This document shows positions 48,550 through 62,494 of a DNA stretch of 64,000 nt, one piece after another. Both the position numbers and the translations under genes were made by a program. Position 1 is the first letter of the stretch. Every line of letters begins with the position of its first letter. Below the pieces are notes generated by a model that did no database searches, was not told the origin of the DNA, and saw nothing but the letters and a program-made list of their open reading frames with translations. The DNA lies in the NCBI GenBank assembly GCA_016584495.1, contig WAID01000001.1, positions 310,001 to 374,000 of the forward strand. Reading direction: 5' to 3'. This DNA comes from Celoporthe dispersa. Its lineage: Eukaryota > Ascomycota > Sordariomycetes > Diaporthales > Cryphonectriaceae.

Positions 48550-51500
48550 GTCTCTTAATTCTCTTAAAGTTTGTATACCGAATTATATATCCCTAGATAA
48601 ATGCGAATTCTGATTATAGCTTTTCTCTAATTTTTCTAAATCTAAGCGCTTTTTTTTCTACAGCTTTTGCATTTGCTCTTGATAATATTTTGTAATAAGC
48701 TATCAAATTGTATTTATAAAATATATAGAATAATAAAACTTTTATAATGCTAGTATCTGCACTATTATATGCGAATTGCGCTAGTAATAGTAATTTAATC
48801 TAATTATTCTGCTCTTAATTAATATAATGCTTAAAATATTATTCTATAATTTGATTAATTTATTCTATTTATCTATCTATCTGCAGATAGAATGCAGTTA
48901 ATATCTTATATATAATTCTAAGCTATTTTATAAGCAATATTCAGAAGTTTGATACAAATTTCCTATTTCTATCTGAAATAAATTCCTATAATATTTTATA
49001 ATTAGCTATTATAGTTCTGAGAAATATATATATAAGTTCTTCTGCTATATTGCTTTCTTTATAAAGTAAAAAATAAGCATATTTGCTTAATCTGCAAACT
49101 ATTATTAGAATACTATCGAATTGCATTTTAGTTAAGAATTTTCGTAAAAAAAATAGCTTAATAATAAAATCTAAGCTAATTGATTGCTAAATAGCTATAG
49201 ATATTCGTAAAGATTGCAATAATCTGTAAAGCTTATATTATTCTGTCTTATTTTTCTTGCAATTATTGCATATTCTAAAGATATTTTCTATTCTTTTCCT
49301 AAGTTTTGGAGAGTTCTAATATCTCTAGATTCTCTTATAAGTTGCTCTGACTCTTTGATATCCATACGCAAGAGCGCTATGTATATCCCTAATATATTTA
49401 TTTTATTTTGCTAGAATTATATTTTCTAGATTCTTTCCTTAATATACAATCTTAAGTATTGCATTAATTTCTCATATCTGTATAAGATTGCTATTCTTAT
49501 CTATACTAAAGAGTATCTATTCTTTGATCTCTATATCTAATCGAAAGTCTAATTATTTATTAAAAGTATCTATTTTAGTATTTTCTTTTCCTGCAATATA
49601 AATGATTTTGTATCGAATTAGAAGAGAAACTCTGCTTATTGAATTTGTTTTCTATTAAGAACTTTGATTATTGTGAATATTATAAGATTCTTATAATCTG
49701 TAAATATTTTAATTAATAATATTGCTTTGATTAAATAATATTGCTATTTCTAGAATGCATATATTATTGCTATAAATTCTTTATCTAGAATCCTATATTA
49801 TAATTCTAATCTGCTGAATTTTTTTGAAAAATTTGCTATAAGTTTTAATTATCTTTGATTATCTCTCTGAATCAATTCTGCATTATATTTATATTCCAAT
49901 GCATCTAATATAATTTCGAATTCTTATATTGAATTGGCTTTCTTAAAGACTAAGTTTTTTGCAATCTTAGCTTTGATAATTTCAAAAGCTTCTTATTCTT
50001 CCTTATTCTATTAGAATATTTTGCTTTTCTTTATCAGATTTATTAATAGCTTAGTAATTATTGAATAATTATTAATAAATTATCGATAAAAGTTTGCATA
50101 TTCAAAAAATACTCTAATATCTTTTACTATCTTAGAAATTAGCTAATTGTATAAAGCTTTAATCTTATCTTTTTGCATTCATATATAGCTTAGCTTAATA
50201 GTATATTCTAGGTAATTAATCTTTTAAATATAAAAATAATTCTTAATTAGTTCTATAAAGAGTTTATTATCTTAAAGCATTTATAAAACTATCTATATAT
50301 GCTTTCTATATTTCTTATAATCTTTGGAGTAGATAAGAATATTATTAAAATATGCGATAATAAAAATATCGAGATATTTATATAAGATATAATTAATTAT
50401 TTTTTGGAAAGATATTAGTATATTAATTAGTCTAAAAAGTATAATCTAGTATTCGAAATATCTATAATAAGTTCTAAAAGCTATCTTTCATTCTTCTCTT
50501 TCTTTAATGCATATATAATAATAATCTTTCTTAAAATCGAATATTATAAATTATTATATATTATATAATCGATTCTTAAATTCCTTAATAAGTAGTAAAA
50601 GATATCGATTCTTAATAATAATATTATTAAGCTATTTATAATCTATATAAAGCTTAAGCTTACTATTTTTCTTAGATACAAATATTATAGGATATTTTAT
50701 TAGAGATTATAAAAATCTGATATATTCTTATTTGAGATTTTCATCTAAATACTCCCTAAGTATTTCGAATTCTGTCTTGTTTAGGCTATAGATTGGCTTG
50801 AATCCTAATTTAATCTCTTTCTTTAGAGGGATCTTGTAGTCGAATAGTCTATATTCTGGAAATCTATTTTTGAACTTTCCTGAGAACAATTCTATAAATT
50901 CTTGATATTCTTTCGGAATTCCTTTAAATATTGATATAGATCCTTCTTCAATTTCTGCTATCTGGAAGAAATAAGAGATATTATTAAGCGTTCTTCTTCT
51001 TATTTTGGAATGCTTCTGGGCAGCTTCTCTATAAGCTATTAATCATACTAGGTTTTGATTATTTATTTTCTTTTATTAAGCAATCTAAATCGATATTTAT
51101 AATCTATTATAGCTTATTAATTTCTTTTTTCGGAAAACTGATTTCTTTATAGTTTCAAAGTCTATATTTATTACTTTATAATATGTCTTTTTTTTTGCAT
51201 CCAGCTATTATCTATTATAGTATATAATTCGTTTTTAATCTTTTTCTATAGATTTGAAGATTCTGCAATCTTTCTCTATAAGCTATCGATCTTTACTGAT
51301 TTAAAAGTATATATAAGTCTATTTAAATGCTCTTTCCTTGAATTATGCTTAATAATTAGATTCTGCTCTTTATCTTTAATTGCAATTATTTCTTTAGATA
51401 TAGCTTATTCTCAAAAAATCTAGCTAATAATCTAATTAATTCAAGAATTATGCTTTTTAAGCTAAGAAAGTTTTAAAATTAGCGTATACTATGCTATATC

Positions 51501-53838
51501 TATAATATCAAAAATAATATATATTGTAAAGCTTTGGATAAATATTAATAGATAATTAGTTTCTATATTTATAATATTCTAATTATATAAGACAAGCTTT
51601 TCTTCTATAGTATTAAGAGTATAAGGTTTTTCCTTATATTGCTATAATATCTGCATTATATTGATTATTTATAGTAAAATATAATTTCTTTAAGCACTAT
51701 TATCTAATAATGCGCAATATCTTTATTTATTAATAATTGTATTAAATATAATATATGCATAATTCTTTTGACTATTATATATAGAGACTTTACTAATTCG
51801 GATTATTTATTATCTTTTATAAGCAATCTCTTTCTTTTAAAGATTAAATTGCTTATCTTATAAATTTCCTTGCCTATTAATAGCTATACTAGCGCTTTCT
51901 CTTCTAGTCTTGATCGCTATACTATGCATCTATTTTCTTTTATTTATAGATCTCGCATACTCTAGTAATGCATTATTATTATTTGATATGCTTATTGATA
52001 TATACTTCTGGGAAATTGTCCGAATATCTAATCTATATATATCTCTAGATATAATCGAGTTTCTTTATAAATCAGATACTTAATTCTTCAATAGTATAAA
52101 TAATCTTATCCTATTCTCTAACTAGGAAATATTCGTTTTCTGCTTTCTCTGCAAAGTATATTCTGCAGCTATAATATATATAGAAGATTCATATAATCTC
52201 ATAATGCCTTTTATAATAGTAAGCAATCCTAGAATCTTTATATCTAAAAGCTCTTGCTTTTTGAAAGAATATATAAATAAAGACTTTCTTGAATTATTAT
52301 ACTTGGATAATATATTTGATTTATTCCTATTTTAGATTTTATACTAATATTCTTTTATATACTATTTGTTCTTAATTAGTATTATCGCTTTTCTAATTTG
52401 AGAGTCTTTAATTATAATAGCTTGCTTAGCTGCTTATTCTATAAGTCTCTCGATCTAGGAGTTTCAATTATTACTATCTTTGGTTTTTTATTAAAGAGTT
52501 ATATCCAATATTCCAGAGAGAATCTCTTTTTATTATCTTCCGATTGACTATTTTTTGATTAATTATCTATTAGATTGGATAAATAGTCTAAATTGCTATC
52601 TTATAAGATCTTATTATAATATAGGCTGTATTATTCTATAATTAGTTGCTTTTTTTTCCTTAAGCTTTTTAGAAAACTATCTTAAGCTTTTTCTTTTCTG
52701 CAAAATGCAATAAGCATTTATTATTATAATAGAATATCTAATTGAAGTATTTATAAGTAATAGAGTCTGCTGCTTGCTCGGATGGATAATTGTTACTCAA
52801 TTGATTAGATTTCTATTATCCTATAATATTTGCTTATCATCTTTCCTAAACAGATTGCTATCTAAGTTTCTTAAGCTGCTTATAATCGCATGCGAAGTAT
52901 TCTAGTTTTCTATAATTGAAGCATTCTCTATTGCTTCTGCAAGTATTGCGATTGGTAATATCGAGTTCTATAAGTCCAGCATAAGTGCTGCTGCTTTGGA
53001 AAGTATTATATAGTTTCTTCTAATATTAGAGTTTCTTGCTCGAATTAGCTAGGACTTTCTAAATCTAGCCTTCTCTTTTCTTAGACTTCTCTATCTATCG
53101 TTTATATAAGCAATTGTCAATACAGATTGCTTGATTCAAGAATATTGCAAAATTTTTCAACTAATCTTATTTAGAGATTTCATTTTTGATTTTATCTTTA
53201 AATCTCTTATAATAGTATTCTATAAGATTCTTATCTTCTTATAGAAGCTATATTAAGAGCTATTTGAACTTAATTATATAGATTGAGGCTAATTTAATCT
53301 GCTTTAGGTTTATGAATTATTAAGCTATAATGCATTCTTCATTTAGATTACTAAAGATTTCCTTAAAAGCTTTCTCGAAATTTGCAAAAGAATCGAATAT
53401 ATTTTTAATGCTTTAATTGCATACATTAAGATCGTTCTAATACTCTAGATGATTGCATAGAGAAAGTTTATATCAAATAAAGATATTCTTTTCGAAGCGA
53501 GTTCTAGCAAGAATAACTTTTTTATACTCAAAAGTGAATTAGGCAATATAATATAGAAAGTATGCCTTGCAATAAATAAGGAATCTGTAAAGCGTTTTCT
53601 GCATTCTATTATATATAACTAGCTTATCTATCTTATATACTTTATTTACTGTAATAGAAGCTAAATTATTGTTCTATTACTATAGAGTGCGAATCTGCTT
53701 CTGAAGATTAGCAATAGCATTGATCATCTATTTATGCGTAGGCTTGTAAATAGATAAAGTAGGCATCTAAAAAGCTATTGTATTCTATATTGCTTAAAAA
53801 GATAATACTAAACCTTTCTTGAACAAGAATTATCAAAA
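48550..53838 (-). pseudogene. Gypsy gag-pol (complete element), RIP-broken
   Basis: Gag begins just inside the 5' LTR (right side), with the same capsid text as at 14,564, now mutated. RT, RNase H and an integrase with zinc-binding NCKKNK-like and D/E core segments follow leftward. No long frame remains. The catalytic YxDD of RT reads FNN. Confidence 0.75.
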
Positions 53839-54310
53839 TGTAATAAGCATTGCAATAATCCGAAGATTTCTAAGTATTAATTGGATTTATGCTAATAAGA
53901 GAAATATCAAAAGTATTAAATTCTTGAATATGAAACTATATAAATCCTTAATAAGCGATGCAAGTATTTATTGCTTTTGAGGCTATTCAATATATAAGAT
54001 TGAATATTTAGATTGATAACTGAAGAGCTATATATTGAGTCTATCTACTAGTAATAAGTGTGTCCTTATATATCTAGCTCTTTAGTCTTGGATTGATAAA
54101 GTCGAAGCTGATTGTTTCGGTCTAAGGTAGCATCGAATAAACCGACGGCGGTCCTGTCGGTCCAAACCCTAACCCTGGGTTATATAATCCCGTTCTGTTT
54201 GTGGGTCTGCACTAGAGTATTGAACTCTCGGCTCCTGAGGGTCCATTCTGGGTAGCTTGGGTGCTGTGCTATTTTCCTGTCGTGACCTGCATATTGGATG
54301 AGTCATAATA
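53839..54310 (-). repeat. Complete gypsy element, 5' LTR
   Basis: 472 bp. It keeps more G+C in its right half than the left partner and is followed by the duplicated TTAAA. Confidence 0.86.
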
Positions 54311-56685
54311 TTAAAGCTATACTAGTATTGCAATTCAATCTAAATAATGCATATTATTAAACTATTAAGTATTCAGCTAACTAAATTCTATATAGGTTTA
54401 ATCTAATAGCAAGTATATAGATAGCAAATAATATATTAAAGCTAGCTAGAGATATTTTTCAGAAGAAAGTATAATTTGCAATTATTAAGGCGCAGATAGC
54501 TGCAAAATAGCAGTATAACAAATAATATAGATAAATCTCTTTTCAGTTTTAAAATTGAATATATATTCGGATTGGAAATAATTATTTTCTTCTAAGCAAT
54601 CTATTATAAAAATATTTCTAATAATAGATAAGATTTTTTCAAATAATAAAAAAGATTGGAAATCTAATATATAAATTCAAATTATTTCTATATATAAATA
54701 TATATTCGATAATTTCTATTATTTAATTATTAGCTATAAGCTTGCTATAAAGCGATTCTTATAAATAAGATTTAATATATTAGAATTTGAAGAAAATAGA
54801 TAAGGATTTGAATATAGATAAATATTAAGAAGATTATTATTATTATAAATTGGAAAAAATTATTAGCTACTATAAATAGAGATATAAATATAGATTTATA
54901 AAAATTAAATATTTAGTAAAATAGATAAAATATCTAAGCTAATTTAATATATAAATACTAAAGAATATTTTATTAGCTAATAAATTAGTTTAGAAATTCG
55001 ATAAAAAGATAAGCTTAATAGAGTATTTTAGAAATAAAGCTGAGTTTTATTGATAATCTATAGCAATAAAGCTTAAGCTAGATAAATTGCAAATAAATTC
55101 AATGCTTTACAGATAAGAAAAATTATGCAAAAATAAAAATTTATAAATTTTGTTTCAAATAGCAAATAAAGGAAATTAATTATAAAAGATATTATTATAT
55201 TTAATTTCTAAGCAATAGTAAATTTATTATAAAATTATCTAAATTAATTTTATAATTCTATTAAGCTTTTTATCTTTTATTATATTTGCTTATAATATGC
55301 ATATCTTTTTTTACAAATTTATTATATATTTTTTATTACTATTACTAATTATCTATTAGTAAATTATTATATCTTTTAATTATATATATCTTTATAATTA
55401 TAATTTTTTTCTTTTTATTATTTCTTGCTTTATATTCTTCTATTAGAACTACTATTTATTAACTTTTTATTCTAAATATTTCGCATTTAAAGATTATATA
55501 GATTATTATTAAATCTATATAAAGCTATTCTACGAATCTATCTTTTTATTTTTATATTGCGAAAATCTATTAATAATTAATAATATATAATATGCTTGAT
55601 TTCTATATAATATTATATCTTATATTCTAGGATTTTATAGAATAAAAGTATAAATATAGCTGCATTATAAAATATATTAAGCATATTTATAAAGCTTTAT
55701 TATACGATTATTTTATAATCGATAATTATTGCTAAGCTTTCTATCTTTTTAAGAAAAAGAATTGGATTTATAAAAATATTTATATAATAAAGAATTATCT
55801 AAGCAGCTTTCTCTATTGGCAGATTGCTTATATTAAAGCTTTTCGAAAAGCTATTATCTATAAAAGCTATATAGATTCTATCGACTAAAAAGTCAAATTC
55901 AATATTTATATTCTATAATTAGAATTAGATTATTAATTAATTAGCTGCTCTATTATAATCGAGCAAGCTAAGAAATATATTAGGAATTATTTAATTTCTA
56001 TTTGGATAAATCAAGCTAGCTTGATCTACTAAAGCTAGAATCTTAATCTAAATATATTTATAAGAGAGAAAAGTGAAAATAAAAATAATAAAAAAGAATT
56101 AATAAGCAATATAGATAGTAATTCTCTTATATAAGTATTCGAATTTATTATAAATATCTTTTATACGAATAAGCTAGCTTTTGCTTTTTTTACTCTTTTC
56201 TTTTTCTTAATATATCTAATAGAATATTATAAACTAATTTATTAATCGATCTTATAATTGCAAAAGCTAATTTATTTATATAAATAATAAGATTATAGAG
56301 ATCGCTTAACTATAGTTTAAAAATAATAAGCTAAATATAATTTATTATATTATTAATTTAGCGAAGATTATAATAATGCATAATTGCTAAGCGCTTTATA
56401 ATACTCTTGCTATATAGAAGAAGATAGCAAAGACTATTTATTCTATTCTAGCTATTATAGATAAATTAGAAATTAATATGCTTTAGCTAGCTTTTACTTT
56501 TTCAGCTATAATAATAAGGAATTTTACTATTCTTAGCTGCAAGCGCAGCTAAGCTAATCTAGATAATAATCTGGAAGAGATTGGATTTTGATTTTTTTCT
56601 AATTCTTTTCTCGATAATCCTATTAAGCAGCTTTTTAATAATCAAATTCCAGCTAATTTATTCTAGGATGCAAGCTTATCTTCTA

Positions 56686-57386
56686 TTAAAGACGGAGGTT
56701 ACTATGCATTTAGGATCGAAGGGATTATATAATCAGCTTATATAATAGTATAAGCGCTTGTTCAAAAGAGGAATAGTAAGAGGGGTTGATTTATGTTGTA
56801 TTGTTATTGTTGTTTTTTATTCTTACATTCTTTCTTTCCTCGAGAGAGAAAGGGAAGGCATTTATTTATAATTGAACTATTCTAGTTTCTCGAATATTCT
56901 ATTGCTATTGATTTATAATCAACAGCTGTTGATTTGTAAGCATTTATCAGCTATTATAAATCAACATTGCATTCGTATATATTAGTTATTACGCAGAAAG
57001 CTTCGAGGAAAAATATATAATACGATAAAGTTTGGCTTTCGCTACTTTAGTATTTCTCGAAACTTCTAGCACTTTCTGCTTATATAATATGCTTAGTAAG
57101 CAACCCCTTACATAATCATATGTTATATCACTATATAATATATAGTGATTAGTAATATAGTTTCCTTGGCTCTATAGCTCGTTTAGTTATTGAATAATAA
57201 GAGAAAATATATATATATTTATATATTCGAATTTCTTCGAATATTTATTGTTTCTCTTTCCTATTTGAGCATATATGGAAACATATATATATTATTTTAT
57301 ATATTATCAGCTATAAGTTATTGCTGACGTAATATGATTACGTAATATTTATAATTATAGTATAAATATAGTTATATATGTTTATA
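56686..57386 (-). repeat. Copia copy 3, 3' LTR
   Basis: 701 bp, equal in length to the 5' LTR. A purine-rich stretch adjoins its right end on the minus strand. Confidence 0.88.
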
Positions 57387-57874
57387 CTTCTTCGTAATTC
57401 TTTTGCGGGAGCAAATGAATTAGTTATTGAAGTATTTATATATATTTATATATTGAGAAATGTTTATATATTTCCTAATAGAGTAATATTTGCTATGCTC
57501 GTAAAGCTTATTAAGCTTACTCTATAATTATTTTATATATTTATTTGTTTATACACGCGTATTATAATTATATATATGAATATATATATATATATATATT
57601 TCGTCGACCTTTTTCGCTGCTCGTAAAGCTTATATGCGAATGCTACGTCTTTATATTTATATATTGCCGGCATATCCCTTATATATTTCTATAACTAGAT
57701 AGAAATATATAAAGCGCAATTATCATTATTATTATATAGCTTCTTTGTACTCCTTTTTATTATATAAATCATTATTTATATATATTCCCGGGTTTTCCAT
57801 ATTATTTGATATATTAGCTTGTTTTATAAGATATTTCTGCTAAGGATTCGGCAGATTTTTCGTAAGAAAATCGG

Positions 57875-60800
57875 CTAATTGTTCTTTGTAAAAGTATATA
57901 TTATTCTTATTTTATTATCAGCTATTGCTTGCTGTGTATAATGATATATTATATCAATATGCTTAATTCTTTTATGAAATTCAGGGTTTTCTGCTAATTT
58001 AATAGCACTAGTATTATCTACTAATATAATAGGCGTTTCTATATTATATTTTAATTTCAAAGCTGAATTAAAATATTTATATAAATTATTTAAATATATA
58101 GCCTTTCTAATAGCTTCTTTTAAAGCTATATATTCGGCTTCACAAAAGCTAATTGCAATAGTCTTTTGCAATTGAGAATTCCAGCTAATAATATTATTAT
58201 TAGCTATATTCTTATTATTATTATTTGATAAAGAGAATATATAGCCTATTGTAGATTTTCTATTATTTATATCATTTGCGAAATTGCTATTGCAATACCC
58301 TTTTATTATAAAATCAATAGCATTGCAATTATATATTATACCCAAATCGGGGAATTTCAATAAATATTTCCAAATATAGTCTAGCGCTTTAAAATGCTTA
58401 TTATTAGGATTACTTATAAATCTTGAGCAATATATAATATTGAAAGCTAAATCTGAACGAGTCTTTAAAGTAGGATATAATAAAGATTCTATATGCTTTT
58501 GAAATTCTATTATATCGGTTTTATTCGCTATTGATTTATTTTTACTAAGCTTCTGCTCTGGGATTCCAGATATTAAAACCGGCTTATGATTATTTATATT
58601 TATATTGAATTTATCAAGAAGCTTCTTTATATAAGCAGTTTGATGCATATATAATTGCTTTTTCTTATAATCGATATTTAAATCGATTCCTAGAAAGAAT
58701 TTGGATAGCCCTATTTTTTCTATTTCAATATCTTTATATAAATCCTTTTCTAGATTATTTATATTATTATTATTTGCGCTTATTATAAGCATATCATCGA
58801 CGTAGCAAATTATAATTATTAATAGCTCTTTATTTATATATACGCCTTCGTCGTACGGACATTTCTCGAAACCGTACTTATATAAAATATTCGAAAAATA
58901 TTTATTCTAAAGGCGTAGAGCTTGTTTTAAGCCATATAAAGCTTTATTTAATTTAGCCATCTTATTTTTATATATATTATTATTATATAAACCTGATAGT
59001 AATTGCATATAGATTTCTGTATCAATATCAGCATGGATAAATGCATTTTTCACGTCGTATTGCATTATATTATATCCTTTATTTATAGCAATTATAAGCA
59101 ATATATGCCAGGTTTCTGAACGACAGGTAGTACTAAAAGTATCTAGGTAATCTATACCTAATACTTGATTAAAGCTTTGAATTATCCATCTTGCTTTATA
59201 TCGATAAGTTTTTTTTTTATTTGTAATCCAATTAGGATTTATATAGTTATTATTTATAGGCTTTTTCTTATATACCTATCTGCCGTTTATAGCGACTTTT
59301 CCAGAAGGTAAGTCTGTTATATCGAAAGTATTTCGGCTATTTAATGTTTTATTTTCTTCTTTCATAGCTAAAAGCTATTCAGAAGCTTCAGAACTATTAA
59401 AAGCTTGTTTAATAGTATTAGGCTTATATATATTCGAAGTTGTTAATATAAATCTTTCTGAAATAAATGAACTAAAGTTATATTCTGTATATAGAATAGT
59501 ATTTTTAATAGTTAAAGTAATAGAATCTGTAGAAGATCTATTACTATTGCTATTATTAATATTATTTTCGATAATTTGATTATTATCGAATTCAGAAGGG
59601 TTTATTATTTCGAAATCTTTATAATAGTCTTTATTATATTGAGGTATTATTACTTCAAATTTCGAAGTATTATTAGCCGATATATTCGATATATCTTTAT
59701 TATTATTATTTATTATATCAAGAGGTAATACTTCTCCCTCGTTATCTTTATTATATATTATTTCTTTTTCGTTTAGTAAATTATATTGATATTCAATTAT
59801 AGTGCAATCCCTAGTCTATATAAGTCTTTTATTGCTTATATTCCAGACTTTATAATTATTATTATTTTCTCTATAGCCAATAAGAGCTGATTTTATAGCT
59901 TTTGGATCCAGTTTATTTCGATAGCTATTATCTTTATAATAAATAATAGATCCCTAAGCTTTTATATTATTTATATTCGGCTTTATTTTATATTTAGCTT
60001 TATAAGGAGTAATATAATTTAATTCTTTATGAGGCATTCTATTATATATATATACAGCTGCTAATAAAGCTTCTCTTTAGAGGTATTTAGGAAGATTTGC
60101 TGTATATAATAAAGCACGAACCTTATTTAATAGAGTACGATTTATTCGTTCTATTAAACTATTAAGCTCTTTTGTATATAAAAGAGTTATATTATGCGTT
60201 ATTCTAGCTGCTTTTAAATATATCTCGAAATTATTATTTATATATTCACGGCTGTTATTAGTAAAGAATTCTTTTACTCTTTTATTATTATTGTTATTAT
60301 TTGCTTTATTTATAAATGTTTTGAAGGCTTTTAAAGCTTTATTTTTATTTTTAAGCAAATATATCTTAAGAAAATGGCTCTTTTTATCGAGAAAGGTTAT
60401 ATAATACTTATAATTATTATAAGTAGCTGGATTTATAAGCCTTCCTATATCAGAATGTATCCGTTCGTTTATATTATATAAAAACGGATTATTTTCTGAT
60501 TTTTTATTTATTTTAGCAATGGATTTTGCTTTCAGGCATATTTCATATATTTCTTTATTAAATTTCTTTATATCTTCAGTTGTATAAGCAATATTATTGC
60601 TTTTAAAGAATTTTATTAAAGCTTGAAGCTTTATATGCCCTAAGCGTATATGCTATTGCTTTATTATATTACTATTATTATTTGAAGAAGTTGAATAAAG
60701 AAATTGCTTTTTCAGAGTAAAAATGCGAGCTTGAATAATATAAAGCCTATTTTCGCATTTTCCTTTTGATATAAGCATATTTTCTTTATATAAAGCGATA

Positions 60801-62122
60801 GTATTATTATCGAATATTGATTTTATATTATAATTAGTTGATAATTTATTAATAGATAATAAATTAATTCCTAATTTAGGAATATAATAAACGTTTTTTA
60901 ATAAAGAAATATTTATTGAATTCGATAATAAGATCACTTTCTCTTTTACTTCTATAGTAGAAGTATTACTCCAGTTTATAGTTTTATTTATATAACGATA
61001 GTTTGATAATAATTGTTTATTAAATACCGTATTTATATTAGCAGCATTATCAATTATGAAAGTATTAAGCTTATATATATTTCCCTTTTGATAATCCCTT
61101 TCAGTAAAGACTGTATTTGTAAATATATTTAGATTATCTTTATGAGAAATATTAGCTTTTGCTGCTTTATTATTAGGGTTATAAGGATTATTTATCTCGT
61201 CGAGGTTATTTTCGCTTATATTATAATCTATTGAGTCGTCGGTTGATATATCGATTAAATCAGAGTGATTTTCGGTCGATTTATTGTTATATGAGGTAAT
61301 TAATGCCTCTTCTCGATTATTTCTTTCCGTTCGACTTGGATTATTGCGATTTATTTGTTTATCAGGGTTATTCCAGCTTTTTGAGGCTAGCTTAGGATGC
61401 AGAAAATAGCATTTATCTGCTGTATGCCCTGATAATTTGCAATAATTGCAAAATATTCCTTTTGCTTTTTATAAAGCTTTTTCATGCCTTTTTTATTCGA
61501 AAGAGTAAATCTTTTCGAATTTTTTCTTTTTATCCAAAGCAAATAAAATATTCTCTTTCTTTTCTTTTCCTTTTGATTCGTCAATAATAGAGGAAAAAAG
61601 AGATTCTATATTATATGCTTTTGGATCTTTTCTCAATGCCTGAATAACTCCAGATATAAAGCTTTCATAGCTATTATCTAAGTTATATAAAACTCAGGAA
61701 ATAATAACCTGTTCAGGAAGCAATATATCTTTCGATTTAAGGTTATCGATAAGTTTTTTAATTTTTGATAAATAGCTTTCGATAGTAGAATAATTCGAAA
61801 AGCTATTATTAAAAAACTTACAGAGAATAAGATAGTCTGTAGTAAATCTTTTAGGATTATATAGACTTTTTAATTTCTCTCAGGCACTTTTAGCCGTTTT
61901 TTCTGCCCTTATATGCAATAAAGGGCCGTCCTCGCATAATAGCTTGATTATAGCAAGAGCTTTTCGATTGATTTCTTTATCGATTTTGTTATTCACCGAA
62001 AGAGGTTTAACGGCATTAATATAATTCTTTTCGATTAAAGCTGCTTCCGTTTTAAGGGACCAAATAATATAATTATCTGTTCCCTTGAGCTTCGAAATAG
62101 CAATCTTATCGATAGAAGCCAT
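57875..62122 (-). pseudogene. Copia gag-pol polyprotein (copy 3)
   Basis: Starts MASIDKIAISKL at 62,122 (an in-frame ATG at 62,128 adds two residues). Gag of the UBN2/DUF4219 type ends in a CCHC knuckle (CNYCKLSGHTADKC, about 61,405-61,455). Protease-like IIDNAAN lies near 61,070-61,110. GAG-pre HIRLGH is near 60,640, and the integrase core runs about 60,480-60,130 with the second Asp now Asn (FTNNSREY). RT spans about 59,300-58,600 with YVDDM at 58,790-58,804, and RNase H reaches 57,900. Stops interrupt gag, integrase and RT at former Trp/Gln/Arg codons. The open stretch 58,792-57,875 ends early through a one-base deletion; the original frame would continue about 120 bp to the left. The original product would copy element RNA into DNA and integrate it. 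Confidence 0.85.
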
Positions 62123-62212
62123 TTTCACTTATAAAAGAAATATTCTTTTAAAGGAAAAGGTTATTGAATAAATATATATATATTTATTCGAAGTTATTCG
62201 ATAAAATATGAG

Positions 62213-62449
62213 TTATATAGAAAGCTTTCTTCCTTGTTTAAAATAAGAAAAAATAAAAGGAGGCTCAGAAGAAAGACGTATTTCTTCGTAATATTCCTCG
62301 ATAGAATCGAAAGCATAGATTTCGAAGCTGTTGAGATAAATAGAAGGTTCTTCGTATAAAATTTGATCCTTATAGCGAATATATGCTTGTAAAGCGTCGG
62401 CTTGAGATTCCTTTATAGTGATAAAGAGAAATAGTCGATTGAAAAATCG
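62213..62449 (-). other. Open leader frame between copia LTR and gag
   Basis: 78 codons open in the leader of copy 3, acidic and Tyr-rich in the middle (ALQAYIRYKDQILYEEPSIY, SIEEYYEEIRLSS). Most of this text is also readable in copy 2 (about 38,610-38,780) and copy 1 (about 12,440-12,640, where a local one-base shift keeps it open). No shared start codon. It may be a small ORF, a decayed exon, or chance. Confidence 0.35.
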
Positions 62450-62494
62450 CTATAAGAGAATTCGTTAATTGATTGCGTATTCGAGCTTATAATC

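Larger units (their letters stand above)
46692..54310 (-). mobile_element. Complete Ty3/gypsy retrotransposon, RIP-inactivated
   Basis: A 7,619-bp element with two 472-bp LTRs (46692-47163 and 53839-54310) and exact TTAAA target duplications (46687-46691 and 54311-54315) inside the integrase of an older gypsy. Minus orientation: gag near 53,840-53,040, RT near 50,850-50,350 (YIDYK, INYILY and a mutated catalytic box FNNILIYSK), RNase H, and integrase near 49,300-48,550 (EFISDRN, LAQFAYNSA). An antisense ORF lies at the far end. A purine-rich tract precedes the left LTR on the minus strand. Most stops are at former Gln, Trp or Arg codons. Confidence 0.88.
40291..56685 (+). mobile_element. Decayed Ty3/gypsy chromovirus, split by a later gypsy insertion
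   Basis: Plus-strand pol is recognisable from about 43,100: a mutated zinc-knuckle/protease region near 43,130-43,800, RT/RNase H at about 44,600-45,300 (FLGFKVD-like text near 45,000), then integrase with the DKFSKA-like core from 46,380 to the break at 46,691. It resumes at 54,316 and ends with a chromodomain at about 54,830-55,010 (YYKLEKII..., KIKYLVK). RIP stops are everywhere. The left 2.8 kb (to 43,100) probably includes gag but is not clear. The last 1.6 kb (55,100-56,685) is unresolved. I could not find the LTRs, so both outer limits are provisional. Confidence 0.65.
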
